IMG/VR virus record: IMGVR_UViG_3300021091_000142 | Location: 1-44,046 of that record | Reading direction: 5' to 3' (one strand) | DNA length: 44,046 bases | Source of the DNA: a virus | Part shown: positions 34,461 to 41,560 of the stretch, in pieces | Numbering within the stretch: the stretch's first letter is position 1 | How the letters are laid out: the number at the start of each line of letters is the position of its first letter | Made by a program: the position numbers and the translations under genes | Notes under the pieces: generated by a model | Seen by the model: the letters and a program-made list of their open reading frames with translations, nothing else | Databases searched by the model: none | Told to the model about the DNA's origin: nothing

Positions 34461-35366
34461 TTATATTGCCGTCATTAATGATGAAAATTGATTCTCTATG
34501 GTGTTTATAATGGAAGAATTTGGAATAATAATTTTACGTCTATTTTCATTTAATTCTAACTCATAATCATAAATTGACACTGGAGCGATTGTTGTGGACA
34601 CAGTTAGAGTTGTATTACTTCCATCTATTGAACTTATCACATTAAAGGTATTAGAGTATGATGTATTTGTATTAATTGCAACAACATTTTTTGTTGCATA
34701 ATTATATGAGTTTGCAGTCACTCTAAATTTTCTTGTCTCACTAAAACTTGGATTATCAGCTGTTCGACGCACCTCTGTTGCTTGGAAATGACTGGTTGTA
34801 TTTGAAGCCCATTGATATCCATCTAAATTATTTGTAATACCAATAATTGAATGCGTTTGCGCCGAGGAAACTCCTGAAATATTTCTACTGTTTGCTAGCA
34901 CTTGTGTAGGGAATTTAATTTGCAAAACTTTAGTACCAGAATTATATGCAACAACTTTTGCCTCCATTGTCGATTCGACATATGTAGATCCTTGAAATAC
35001 GACTTCATCAACAGTATAATTTGAGGGATATGACTCAGTTGTGTTCAGACTAACAGTTAAAGATGCATATTTTTGTTTAATGTATTTTTCAAAATCAAAG
35101 GGACCCATTGCCCAATCAAATTGCGGATCAATAAGTTTATTGGCCAGTAAAATAATCCATTGTTTTTCTGGATCACCATACACTCGATGCGCTATTTGTT
35201 CTGGAGTTTCGCCGCCTTTTATCTCATACTTAAAGTATAAACTAGACTGTGTAATTACAGATTCTAAAAATTTTATACTTGTAGTAATATCAGGCACGAT
35301 TTTTGCATCGTTACCTTCTTTATTAATCGAGTAAAATACTCGCGGAAATTTAGCAAAATATGACAT
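34461..35366 (-). CDS. gp53: Baseplate wedge protein gp53
   Basis: A 301-aa gp53 homologue (T4: 196 aa). Its N-terminal part is diagnostic: YFAKFPRVFYSINKEG, then SSLYFKYEIKGGETPEQIAH, RVYGDPEKQWIILLANKL and DPQFDWAMGPFDFEKYIKQK. T4 gp53 has the same LysM-like R-P-E-E-V-A-x-x-I-Y-G-(N/D)-P-x-x-Y-W-V-L-L pattern. The C-terminal 190 residues are an added beta-rich region (SSIDGSNTTLTVSTTIAPVS). It builds the wedge core with gp6 and gp25. The stop touches gp27-like and the ATG overlaps the gp48 stop (TAATG). Confidence 0.9.
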   Translation of the reverse strand: MSYFAKFPRVFYSINKEGNDAKIVPDITTSIKFLESVITQSSLYFKYEIKGGETPEQIAHRVYGDPEKQWIILLANKLIDPQFDWAMGPFDFEKYIKQKYASLTVSLNTTESYPSNYTVDEVVFQGSTYVESTMEAKVVAYNSGTKVLQIKFPTQVLANSRNISGVSSAQTHSIIGITNNLDGYQWASNTTSHFQATEVRRTADNPSFSETRKFRVTANSYNYATKNVVAINTNTSYSNTFNVISSIDGSNTTLTVSTTIAPVSIYDYELELNENRRKIIIPNSSIINTIENQFSSLMTAI

Positions 35367-36496
35367 TAGTATCCATTTTGAATATCCAATTTAGAAAGAA
35401 TTATTGATTCCATAAACTCCATTGATAATCTAATCGAAACAGGTTGACCATCTCTAAATGTAGCGAAAGTTGGAGTATCAGCGGAATATTCAACTTGTAC
35501 CGATGTTAACATGCATGGTGCAATTCTAGGTAAGGCTGAATTTTCTTGAAACTTTCCAGTTACCTTTCTTCTTAAAAATTCTATTTCAAAAAGATTTGGT
35601 GGAACAAGATATCTTGTTCCAGTTCCACCTGCCACTGGGTCGGAATCAACAGATTGACCTCTATCAGCACTCTCAGAATGCGAATGAAATCGAAAGGTTT
35701 TAATGATATTTAAAAGTTCGTCAGATTCTTTTTGATTTCTTGGGACAAATGTGAATACAAACTGAAATCTTCTATTCTGACTTCCTCCATAAATCTGCTC
35801 GAGCATTGGATTTAATGCATACCCAAGACCAGCTAAAAATGCTTCAGTAGGTCGTGTTCCAAATATACCAGCTCTACCAGCGAGCTCTGCAACTATTTCC
35901 GCCTCGGCTAAGTTTGGAACGTTAAGTGAAGGTGCTAAAGGATTCGCAGCTGTGAATAAACCCGCTCGTCCTGCTGCTTGATTTATTGAAATTGGTTGAT
36001 AATCATGTCTATCTATATTAGTAACGAGTTCAGGCATGTATAGCAATATTGTGTTTTTTAAGTCTTTTGTTCTTTTTCCGTAACTAGCATCTTCAAGAGA
36101 TGCACCAGGTGTTCCTCCACCTATAAAAGATAAACCAAATCTACCTAAAACAGCTAAATTTTCGATTGTCTCTGCACTGGTTCCTGGAGGAAGTCTAAGA
36201 AAAGCGAGCGCAGGGGGAGATGCAGCGATGCTACGAGATGCACCGAAGGTTGCAAAAGCAGCTGCATTCACAGGAAAATTTCTTCCATTCGAATTCAGAT
36301 ATTGCGATGGTGGTTGTTTTACTATTGGTGTTTCACTTACGACATTTAATTTTGCTTTATTCTGCGCATATACTTTAAATCGCACCGCATTTTTATACAT
36401 CCCTGATTGGTCGCCTAACTCTTGAGGGAAATATAGATGTTTTCTATTGTTAATTTCACCATAGTCTCTTTCTAATCTTTGAGCATCTGTTGACAT
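35366..36496 (-). CDS. gp48: Baseplate-tube initiator gp48-like
   Basis: A 376-aa protein close in length to T4 gp48 (364 aa). The C-terminal half is tube-like: RRFQFVFTFVPRNQKESDEL, LLNIIKTFRFHSHSES, PPNLFEIEFLRRKVTG, and CMLTSVQVEYSADTPTFATF followed by DGQPVSIRLSMEFME. This strand order with F-x-F-x-P-R and V-x-Y-x-x-x-x-x-F is the gp19/gp48/gp54 tube fold. The N-terminus (RDYGEINNRKHLYFPQELGD) is family-like. The middle (about 75-215) is Ala/Gly-rich. It sits on the hub dome and starts tube polymerisation. It is the first gene of the minus-strand baseplate run; its SD AGGAA lies 6 nt upstream, in the divergent gap. Confidence 0.85.
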   Translation of the reverse strand: MSTDAQRLERDYGEINNRKHLYFPQELGDQSGMYKNAVRFKVYAQNKAKLNVVSETPIVKQPPSQYLNSNGRNFPVNAAAFATFGASRSIAASPPALAFLRLPPGTSAETIENLAVLGRFGLSFIGGGTPGASLEDASYGKRTKDLKNTILLYMPELVTNIDRHDYQPISINQAAGRAGLFTAANPLAPSLNVPNLAEAEIVAELAGRAGIFGTRPTEAFLAGLGYALNPMLEQIYGGSQNRRFQFVFTFVPRNQKESDELLNIIKTFRFHSHSESADRGQSVDSDPVAGGTGTRYLVPPNLFEIEFLRRKVTGKFQENSALPRIAPCMLTSVQVEYSADTPTFATFRDGQPVSIRLSMEFMESIILSKLDIQNGY

Positions 36497-36506
36497 TGAA
36501 TATTCC

Positions 36507-36514
36507 TATAAATA
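36507..36514 (+). promoter_or_regulatory. TATAAATA late-promoter consensus in divergent gap
   Basis: The 22-nt gap between gp48 (minus) and gp4 (plus) holds a perfect TATAAATA on the plus strand, the T4 gp55 late consensus. A start about 6 nt on would be near 36520, at or inside the gp4 start codons (36516 and 36519). If active it would make a leaderless or truncated message, so it either serves downstream genes or is coincidental. Confidence 0.45.
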
Positions 36515-36518
36515 AATG

Positions 36519-36953
36519 ATGGCTTACAGTGGTAAATTTAGTCCAAAAAACACTAAGAAATATTTAGGTGATCCCACGAATATCTGGTATAGGTCGTTAT
36601 GGGAACGCCGAGTAATGGTGCATTTAGATGAAAACACTAGTGTAATTGGTTGGTCTAATGAAGAGATCGTTATTCCTTATTTATCGCCAGTCGACAATCG
36701 TTGGCATCGTTATTTTCCTGACTTTTATGTCAAAGTTCAGAACAAACAAGGGATGATAGAAAACTTAATATTAGAGGTTAAACCAAAAAGTCAAGCAATT
36801 CCGCCAAAGATTAAAAACAAAGTTACAACACAGTATATTAAAGAGGTCGCCACGTGGGGTGTTAACGAAGCAAAGTGGAAGGCTGCACAAGAGTATTGTA
36901 AGGATAGAAACTGGAGATTCGATCTAATTACTGAAGATCAATTAAGGATATAA
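36519..36953 (+). CDS. gp4: Head completion protein gp4 (TnsA-like nuclease fold)
   Basis: A 144-aa gp4 homologue (T4: 150 aa), needed to finish DNA-filled heads before tail joining. An ATG lies one codon upstream; MAYSGKFSPKN is chosen because gp4 proteins begin this way. Motifs: PTNIWYRSLWERRVMVHLDE, then EIVIPYLSPVDNRWHRYFPD and LILEVKPKSQ, ending TWGVNEAKWKAAQEYCKDRN. The Glu of SLWE, the Asp of YFPDF and the E-x-K of LEVKP give the PD-(D/E)xK order of the TnsA/gp4 family. No clear SD is visible. It is the first gene of the plus-strand block and is coupled to the next by TAATG. Confidence 0.92.
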   Translation: MAYSGKFSPKNTKKYLGDPTNIWYRSLWERRVMVHLDENTSVIGWSNEEIVIPYLSPVDNRWHRYFPDFYVKVQNKQGMIENLILEVKPKSQAIPPKIKNKVTTQYIKEVATWGVNEAKWKAAQEYCKDRNWRFDLITEDQLRI

Positions 36954-37501
36954 TGGCAGCGCTTTTAGAAAAAATCACACGTGAGATGTCTAAAAAAGGC
37001 ATCAAACCTCGAACTGAAGAAGCAAAATTATTTGCTCAACAAATGATTTCGAAGGCTTCGATTCCAATGAATCGATCAAATGTGCTAAACGATGCAAAAC
37101 GTATTACGGCATTCGCAGCAGTTGGTCGTATGTTTATGTTTAGATACGATCCACTCACTAAAGAAAAACTTCCACAATGGGATGAGTTTCCTTTGGTGAT
37201 TCCTACAACAGTAACGGGCGATGGATTTACAGGTATAAATCTACACTTTTTAGATGTTGATAATCGTATATCTATCTTAGATGGGCTATCAATCTTTTTA
37301 AATAATGATAAATATGATAATTCTACGAGATTTTTACTTTCATATGATTTACTTAAAACTATGAGTCGATTTTCTTCAATACGCGATTGCATTAGAAGGT
37401 ATCTATACGATCAAATGGTCTCTCCGTTGCTTTATGTCGAACCTAATAATTGGCAAACAGCAATATTTTTACCTGTAGCAAATATGAGGAGCTATGGTTG
37501 A
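36953..37501 (+). CDS. Conserved T4-like phage protein, unrecognised function
   Basis: A 182-aa protein starting MAALLEKITREMSKKGIKPR. The core (GRMFMFRYDPLTKEKLPQWD, EFPLVIPTTV, FTGINLHFLDVDNRISILDG and, near the end, LLYVEPNNWQTAIFLPVANM) looks like a conserved phage family with F-x-Y-x-P and F-P-L-V-x-P motifs, which I recall next to head-completion genes in marine myoviruses. It may correspond to the DNA end protector gp2 slot, since T4 has gp2 beside gp4, but direct similarity to T4 gp2 is not shown. It overlaps gp4 (TAATG) and the tube-initiator-like gene (TGATG), so all three are coupled. Confidence 0.6.
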   Translation: MAALLEKITREMSKKGIKPRTEEAKLFAQQMISKASIPMNRSNVLNDAKRITAFAAVGRMFMFRYDPLTKEKLPQWDEFPLVIPTTVTGDGFTGINLHFLDVDNRISILDGLSIFLNNDKYDNSTRFLLSYDLLKTMSRFSSIRDCIRRYLYDQMVSPLLYVEPNNWQTAIFLPVANMRSYG

Positions 37502-38292
37502 TGTCTCTAAACCCGAAAAAACTATTAAACATTAATAATTTTTTATCCGAGGTGCGAAAAAATGGATTCACTCGAGATAATAGAACTGTAGTTGCCATTC
37601 TCCCACCTGCAGAGTTACGAGACATATTTAAGTTCAAACTCCCATCATTATTTCGTAACGATTTTCTCACCTTTTATGCACAGTCTGCGGCTTTTCCTGG
37701 AGTCAAGTTAGGCACTCTTGCAACAAATTATGGTGGACCACTTATTGAATATGCGAGAAGCACAGATTATGACAATACACAAATTATGTTTATGCTTGAC
37801 GACGAAATGAGACAAAAAACGTTTTTTGATGCATGGATGAATTTAGTAAACCCAAAAGAAAATAAATTTGATTTTCGTTATAGAGATGAATATATAGGTG
37901 AAATGTTAATTTCTCAAGTATCCGAAACTGGAAAATATTATTCATATGCTGTAAAACTTTTTGAAGTTTTTCCAGTTGCTATGAATGAGATTCGTTCAGA
38001 CTGGATTAATGCTGGTGATGCATCTAGACTTGAAGTGAATTTTTCCTATCGATATTGGAAAAATTTAAGATCAGATAAATTCGAGAGAGATGATGCAGAT
38101 GCTGATGAGATATTAGAAAGAATCGATGTAATTGGAGAAAGAAAACCTGTAGAGGTTCTTGAAGGTATCGATGTGATCGGAAGAAGAAATGAATCTGAGA
38201 TACTTGAAAGTATCGATGTGATCGGAAGAAGAAATCAATCTGAGATACTTGAAGGTATCAATGTGATTGGAAGAAGAAAAAAACGTACATAA
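37501..38292 (+). CDS. Tail tube initiator gp54-like with C-terminal IDVIGRR repeats
   Basis: A 263-aa protein; the open frame extends upstream but ATG 37501 overlaps the preceding TGA (TGATG) and gives MSLNPKKLLNINNFLSEVRK. Residues 20-200 follow the gp19/gp54 tube fold: LTFYAQSAAFPGVKLGTL, DYDNTQIMFMLDDEM, FDAWMNLVNPKENKFDFRYR, and LEVNFSYRYWKNL closing the sheet (T4 gp54: ITTFDVTFAYRVM). It is therefore a tube-end or initiator protein, most like gp54. From residue 203 the chain is replaced by four 15-aa repeats (EILERIDVIGER, EVLEGIDVIGRR, EILESIDVIGRR, EILEGINVIGRR), ending in KKRT. This tail is extra to the fold and the same motif is found in the 456-aa protein downstream. The final assignment (gp54 versus gp19-like) is uncertain. 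Confidence 0.65.
   Translation: MSLNPKKLLNINNFLSEVRKNGFTRDNRTVVAILPPAELRDIFKFKLPSLFRNDFLTFYAQSAAFPGVKLGTLATNYGGPLIEYARSTDYDNTQIMFMLDDEMRQKTFFDAWMNLVNPKENKFDFRYRDEYIGEMLISQVSETGKYYSYAVKLFEVFPVAMNEIRSDWINAGDASRLEVNFSYRYWKNLRSDKFERDDADADEILERIDVIGERKPVEVLEGIDVIGRRNESEILESIDVIGRRNQSEILEGINVIGRRKKRT
38107..38286 (+). repeat. Four 45-nt (15-aa) IDVIGRR coding repeats
   Basis: Four tandem copies of a 15-codon unit, consensus EILE-x-IDVIGRRN-x-S, start at 38107, 38152, 38197 and 38242. The third and fourth units are nearly identical in DNA, so the array probably grew by recent duplication. The last copy degenerates into KKRT before the stop. Confidence 0.9.
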
Positions 38293-38321
38293 TAGATTAT
38301 ATTCATAATATGGAGTAAATT

Positions 38322-39044
38322 ATGCCATTACCAAAAATTGAATTGCCAACTTATAAATTAAGACTAAATTCATTAGAAAAAGAGATAACATTTAGACCCT
38401 TTGTCGTGAAAGAAGAAAAAATTCTTTTAATGGCATTGGAGTCTAATGATTATGAAAACAGTTTGGATGCGATCAAACAAATCATTCACAATTGTGTTTT
38501 AGATGAATTGAATGTCGATTTATTACCATTATATGAGATTGAATACTTGTTCTTAAATTTAAGAGCAAGATCTATTGGTGAAGTGGTTTCACTTCAATTT
38601 ATTTGTGAGCATGTTAATGAAAATAATAAAACGTGTAAAGGGAAAATGGAACTAGATGTTGATTTATTAAAAGTTGCAATGGAACATAAACCATTCAGTA
38701 ATAATATAAAATTAACTGATAGTGTTGGCATAAAATTGCGTTATCCGACATTTAATATTTCAAAAATTTTGATTGAAAAATCTGACACAAAAGATATGCC
38801 GATCGAAATTCTTAAGGAGTGCACTGAATATCTCTATGATGAAGAACAAGTTTATAAATTGAATGAAATGTTAGAGAATGAATTTGAAAATTTTATTAAT
38901 AATTTGACCACTGATCAGTATAAAAAAATTAAAAATTTCTTTACAGAAATGCCCATGCTTCGTCACGAATCAACATTAGTTTGTAAAAAGTGTGGTAAAG
39001 AACACTTTATCAAACTGGAGGGTCTCCTCGATTTTTTCGTATAA
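38322..39044 (+). CDS. gp26: Baseplate hub assembly protein gp26-like (0-frame product)
   Basis: A 240-aa T4_baseplate/gp26 family protein (T4: 208 aa). The start PKIELPTYKLRLNSLEKEIT then FRPFVVKEEKILLMALESND and DAIKQIIHNCVLDELN is the family hallmark. The middle has a Cys pair in FICEHVNENNKTCKGK and the end a CxxC in LVCKKCGKEHFIKLEG, together a probable zinc ribbon. It ends LLDFFV. In T4 gp26 is a minor hub component needed for hub assembly. The last codons contain T-TTT-TTC and lead in the -1 frame into a 65-aa extension (separate entry), so a fused 304-aa form is likely too. SD TGGAG lies 7 nt before the ATG. Confidence 0.85.
   Translation: MPLPKIELPTYKLRLNSLEKEITFRPFVVKEEKILLMALESNDYENSLDAIKQIIHNCVLDELNVDLLPLYEIEYLFLNLRARSIGEVVSLQFICEHVNENNKTCKGKMELDVDLLKVAMEHKPFSNNIKLTDSVGIKLRYPTFNISKILIEKSDTKDMPIEILKECTEYLYDEEQVYKLNEMLENEFENFINNLTTDQYKKIKNFFTEMPMLRHESTLVCKKCGKEHFIKLEGLLDFFV
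39017..39038 (+). promoter_or_regulatory. Putative -1 ribosomal frameshift signal (SD-like + T TTT TTC)
   Basis: In gp26 frame the end reads GAT TTT TTC GTA TAA. Positions 39032-39038 form the slippery heptamer T-TTT-TTC. A GGAGGG lies at 39017-39022, 9 nt upstream, which matches the SD-like stimulator spacing known from dnaX. No strong downstream hairpin was seen. Slipping by -1 continues as CGT ATA AGC into the 65-aa extension. Confidence 0.6.
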
Positions 39045-39235
39045 GCCTTCGTAATGAAAAATTGAAATCTTATTATATGACTAATTTTGCGTTGATGCAG
39101 TTTCATAATTATTCTCTTACGGAACTTGAGCAAATGCTTCCGTGGGAAAGAGCAATGTATGTTTCTTTGATTGCAAATCAAGTGAAAGAAGAAAACGACA
39201 GAATACGAGAACGACAATTAAAGAGAAAAAAATAA
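39038..39235 (+). CDS. -1 frame extension of gp26 (gp51-like), 65 codons
   Basis: In the -1 frame from the slippery site the reading is RISLRNEKLKSYYMTNFALM, then QFHNYSLTELEQMLPWERAM and YVSLIANQVKEENDRIRERQ, ending at TAA 39235. YSLTE(L)-x-x-M-(L/I)-P-W-E-R-x-x-Y-V is a pattern I recall from the C-terminal part of hub chaperone proteins of marine T4-like phages, directly after a DFF motif as in gp26 here. An internal ATG at 39077 could start a 52-aa protein but has no SD, and the conserved-looking part begins before it; this favours frameshifting over independent start. The helical, charged tail fits a chaperone role like the G/GT and E/E' pairs of other tailed phages. The next gene starts 0 nt after the stop. 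Confidence 0.6.
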   Translation, partial: RISLRNEKLKSYYMTNFALMQFHNYSLTELEQMLPWERAMYVSLIANQVKEENDRIRERQLKRKK

Positions 39236-40606
39236 ATGGCATATACTCCAAGTATCGATACTCTACGTGGTAATTTTTCTAGTTTTGCTGCTAGAGGAGC
39301 AGAACCATCCTTTCGATTCTCACAACGATTTGGTGGTTTTCAGGGATCACTAGATGTGGCGCGACAATTTGGAGGTGAGCCAGATGATGCGATACGGAGA
39401 GCAGTTCCAGATTTTAGATCATTTGCCAATAAATTAAATAGAAGAGATGATGAGCCTATCGAACCTACTACAAATCCTACATTCACATCAAATAGTTTTG
39501 CTGAACTAGAAACAAAATCTGAACCAACGACATCAACTGTTCCACAAGATTTTTTGGACAACTTAACTGCATCTAAAAGTTATATAGAAAGAACTGAAAG
39601 TGATGATGGCTTATTAAATGCTGCTGCAACATTAAGAAGCACTGAAGATACAGCAGCAACCTTAGCACAAAATCCGTCATTTAGTCCAGCTCAAATCCAA
39701 GCAATTTTAGACAGAGCTCGTAATGCTTCTGGCTTTACAAGAATTACTTCAGGATTACGACAACCAAATCTAGATCGATCACTTATCGCTCCATTTCTGG
39801 GACAAGAAATTATCGAAAGAATCGATGATGGTGAACGATCAATAATAACAGAACCTCAGCCTACATTATTACCTGAACCTGTTCCTGCACCCGAACCTGC
39901 ATTATTACCTGAACCTGTTCCTGCACCCGAACCTGTCGCTCTCCCACAACCATTCATTCCATTTGTGCCACCAGCTCCAGCTGTTAGACCTGAGCCAACA
40001 TTCACCAGAGCCTCTCGGAGAAGTTCCATGGATGATGAAGAAGAAATTGAATCAATAGATGTAATCGGTAGGCGTAATGCGGGTGGTGACGAGGAAATTG
40101 AATCAATAGATATAATAGGCAAAGGTAGACGTGGTGTGGGTGGTGACGGGCAAATAGAATCAATAGATGTACAAGGATCTAGACTCTATGATCGTCCAGA
40201 CAATCCATATGAGAGATTTAAAGCACTATACGCTGATTTTTATACTGGTGGGCGAGGCGCAGAAACATTAAAAGAATTTAATCGTTTAGAGGATAGTGGC
40301 GAAATAGATAAAATCGCATTAAATTCTAAACGACTTCGTCCAGTTTCTGATGAAAATTTAATGCGTAGTGACACTAATGCAATTATTAATGCCAAAAATG
40401 AAAAAGACTCTCTTATTAATGAAACACCATTTTATGAACGTAATAGTGATATGGGCAGAGGCACAACTGTGATTAATAATAACAGCACACAAATGCTTGC
40501 ACCAAATTCCTCTGATGGTTCTAAAACTTCTAGAGTGTTTAGTGATGACAGCACATTCAATCGTCATGCCGCTGCTGATTTATTTCATCCAAATTACGGA
40601 CCATAA
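39236..40606 (+). CDS. Pro-rich tail protein with IDVIGRR motifs (possible short tape-measure/hub protein)
   Basis: A 456-aa protein of unknown family. Parts in order: Phe/Arg/Gly-rich N-terminus (FSSFAARGAEPSFRFSQRFG); an acidic, Thr-rich linker; a helical block with ILDRARNASGFTRITSGLRQ; a Pro/Glu linker with a perfect duplicated PEPVPAPEPALL unit; three IES-ID-V/I-x-G motifs at about residues 270-313 (IESIDVIGRRN, IESIDIIGKG, IESIDVQGSR); then EEFNRL-type helices and a Thr/Asn C-terminus (TTVINNNSTQMLAPNSSDGS). The ID-V-IG motif is shared with the gp54-like gene. Position directly after a G/GT-like chaperone is where tape-measure genes usually lie, and TTVINNNSTQ resembles tape-measure C-termini, but it lacks the long helical body. 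Stop TAA is 6 nt before the gp32 terminator hairpin. Confidence 0.5.
   Translation: MAYTPSIDTLRGNFSSFAARGAEPSFRFSQRFGGFQGSLDVARQFGGEPDDAIRRAVPDFRSFANKLNRRDDEPIEPTTNPTFTSNSFAELETKSEPTTSTVPQDFLDNLTASKSYIERTESDDGLLNAAATLRSTEDTAATLAQNPSFSPAQIQAILDRARNASGFTRITSGLRQPNLDRSLIAPFLGQEIIERIDDGERSIITEPQPTLLPEPVPAPEPALLPEPVPAPEPVALPQPFIPFVPPAPAVRPEPTFTRASRRSSMDDEEEIESIDVIGRRNAGGDEEIESIDIIGKGRRGVGGDGQIESIDVQGSRLYDRPDNPYERFKALYADFYTGGRGAETLKEFNRLEDSGEIDKIALNSKRLRPVSDENLMRSDTNAIINAKNEKDSLINETPFYERNSDMGRGTTVINNNSTQMLAPNSSDGSKTSRVFSDDSTFNRHAAADLFHPNYGP
39864..39935 (+). repeat. Perfect 36-nt tandem duplication (Pro/Glu linker)
   Basis: Two adjacent identical 36-nt copies (39864-39899, 39900-39935) encode LLPEPVPAPEPA twice. 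Codon-perfect identity indicates a recent duplication within the Pro-rich hinge. Confidence 0.9.
40045..40170 (+). repeat. Three IESIDVIG-type motifs
   Basis: Three copies of an I-E-S-I-D-(V/I)-(I/Q)-G motif, with irregular Gly/Asp-rich spacers, in the 456-aa protein. DNA is similar (attgaatcaatagatgtaat-like) among copies but differs in codons from the related repeats at 38107-38286. Confidence 0.8.
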
Positions 40607-40629
40607 AAAAAGGCGCACCGAAGTGCGCC
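40605..40629 (-). terminator. Intrinsic terminator of the gp32 transcript
   Basis: On the minus strand: GGCGCAC, UUCG tetraloop, GTGCGCC (7-bp perfect stem), then seven U. It lies 30 nt after the gp32 stop. On the plus strand there is no U-run, so it stops gp32 transcription only, and prevents readthrough into the convergent gene. Confidence 0.9.
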
Positions 40630-40658
40630 CGAAAACATCTATAGTTTTCTGAATTGTA

Positions 40659-41558
40659 TTACTCTGCGGCAAGTTTCTCAAAAAATGCCATGTCATCGTC
40701 TTCAACAGTGACATCTTCAGCAGTAACCTTCTTTGCTGGAGCTGAACGAACGACAGGAGCATCTGCTTCTTCATCATCGATCTTCTTAGCAACAACTGCA
40801 GCAGATCCACCAGCACCAAGCACACGCTCTAATTTTGCCTTTAATTCATCATATGACTTAAAATTATCAGGCTTTAAGAAGTCTTTGAGTGAATGTGTGG
40901 ACTTCCAGACCTTCTCAATTTGAGCATCATCACCAGCAAATAATGCAGCAGGAGAATCAAACTCCGACTTATCATAGTTGCGATAGCCTTCGACATTGCG
41001 AATCTTGACCTTGAAGTTTGCACCCTTCCAGAAATCAAAAGGATTTAATGGAGTCTCATCAGCAAATTGTGGCTCTAGTTTCTCTTTGACCTTATCAAAG
41101 ATTTTCTTACCAAATTTGTAAAGGAAAACTTTTCCTTCATTCTGAGGACGCTTTGGATCAGAAACGACAAGAATATTGCTAATGTAAGTCAGCTTGCGCT
41201 TTTGCTTTCGCGCGATTTCTTTATTGGCTTCAATGCCAGAGTTCCAGAGAACTGTATTGTATTCAGAAACAGGATCATTCTTTCCAAGAGTTGTGAGAGA
41301 GTTCTCAATGTACCAACCACCTGGACCTTGAAATCCATGCGACCAAACTTGTACCCATGGTAATCCATCTTCACCATCAACTGCTGGCGTATCAAGAAAT
41401 CGAATCACTGCGTAACCATTTCCTGCAGCATCCACTTCAGGTTGCCAGAAACGATCATCAATATTTGATTTATTTGAGTTGCCAGAAGAAGAGGCTTCGA
41501 CTGCTTTCTTTAATTTATCAAGAGATGAACCCTTGTTTTTTAGATTTGATAGACTCAT
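40659..41558 (-). CDS. gp32: Single-stranded DNA-binding protein gp32, zinc ligands lost
   Basis: A 299-aa T4 gp32 homologue (T4: 301 aa), the replication and recombination SSB. The N-terminal basic region (LKNKGSSLDKLKKAVE) corresponds to the cooperativity domain. The OB core has FLYKFGKKIFDKVKEKLEPQ and ANFKVKIRNVEGYRNYDKSE (T4: FKYRFGKKIWDKI, SGFSNYDESK), and the C-terminus is acidic (VTVEDDDMAFFEKLAAE), as needed for protein partners. In T4 the core zinc uses H-x12-C-x9-C-x2-C. Here SHGFQGPGGWYIENSLTTLG then KNDPVSEYN retains the His but has Ser, Asp and Ser in place of the three Cys, so the zinc site is gone. SD GGAG lies 8 nt upstream within AATAC repeats; it ends at a strong terminator. 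Confidence 0.95.
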   Translation of the reverse strand: MSLSNLKNKGSSLDKLKKAVEASSSGNSNKSNIDDRFWQPEVDAAGNGYAVIRFLDTPAVDGEDGLPWVQVWSHGFQGPGGWYIENSLTTLGKNDPVSEYNTVLWNSGIEANKEIARKQKRKLTYISNILVVSDPKRPQNEGKVFLYKFGKKIFDKVKEKLEPQFADETPLNPFDFWKGANFKVKIRNVEGYRNYDKSEFDSPAALFAGDDAQIEKVWKSTHSLKDFLKPDNFKSYDELKAKLERVLGAGGSAAVVAKKIDDEEADAPVVRSAPAKKVTAEDVTVEDDDMAFFEKLAAE

Positions 41559-41560
41559 AT

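Noticed and set aside
38107-38286. gp21 prohead protease sites (I-L-E followed by G or S) in the IDVIGRR repeats
   Set aside because: Only the first part of each unit fits the I/L-x-E rule, the related motifs in the other gene (E-I-E-S) do not, and both proteins look like tail rather than head proteins.
39236-40606. Calling the 456-aa protein the tape measure gp29
   Set aside because: Position and C-terminus suggest it, but the long helical body is missing and it is Pro-rich and disordered; left as a possibility only.
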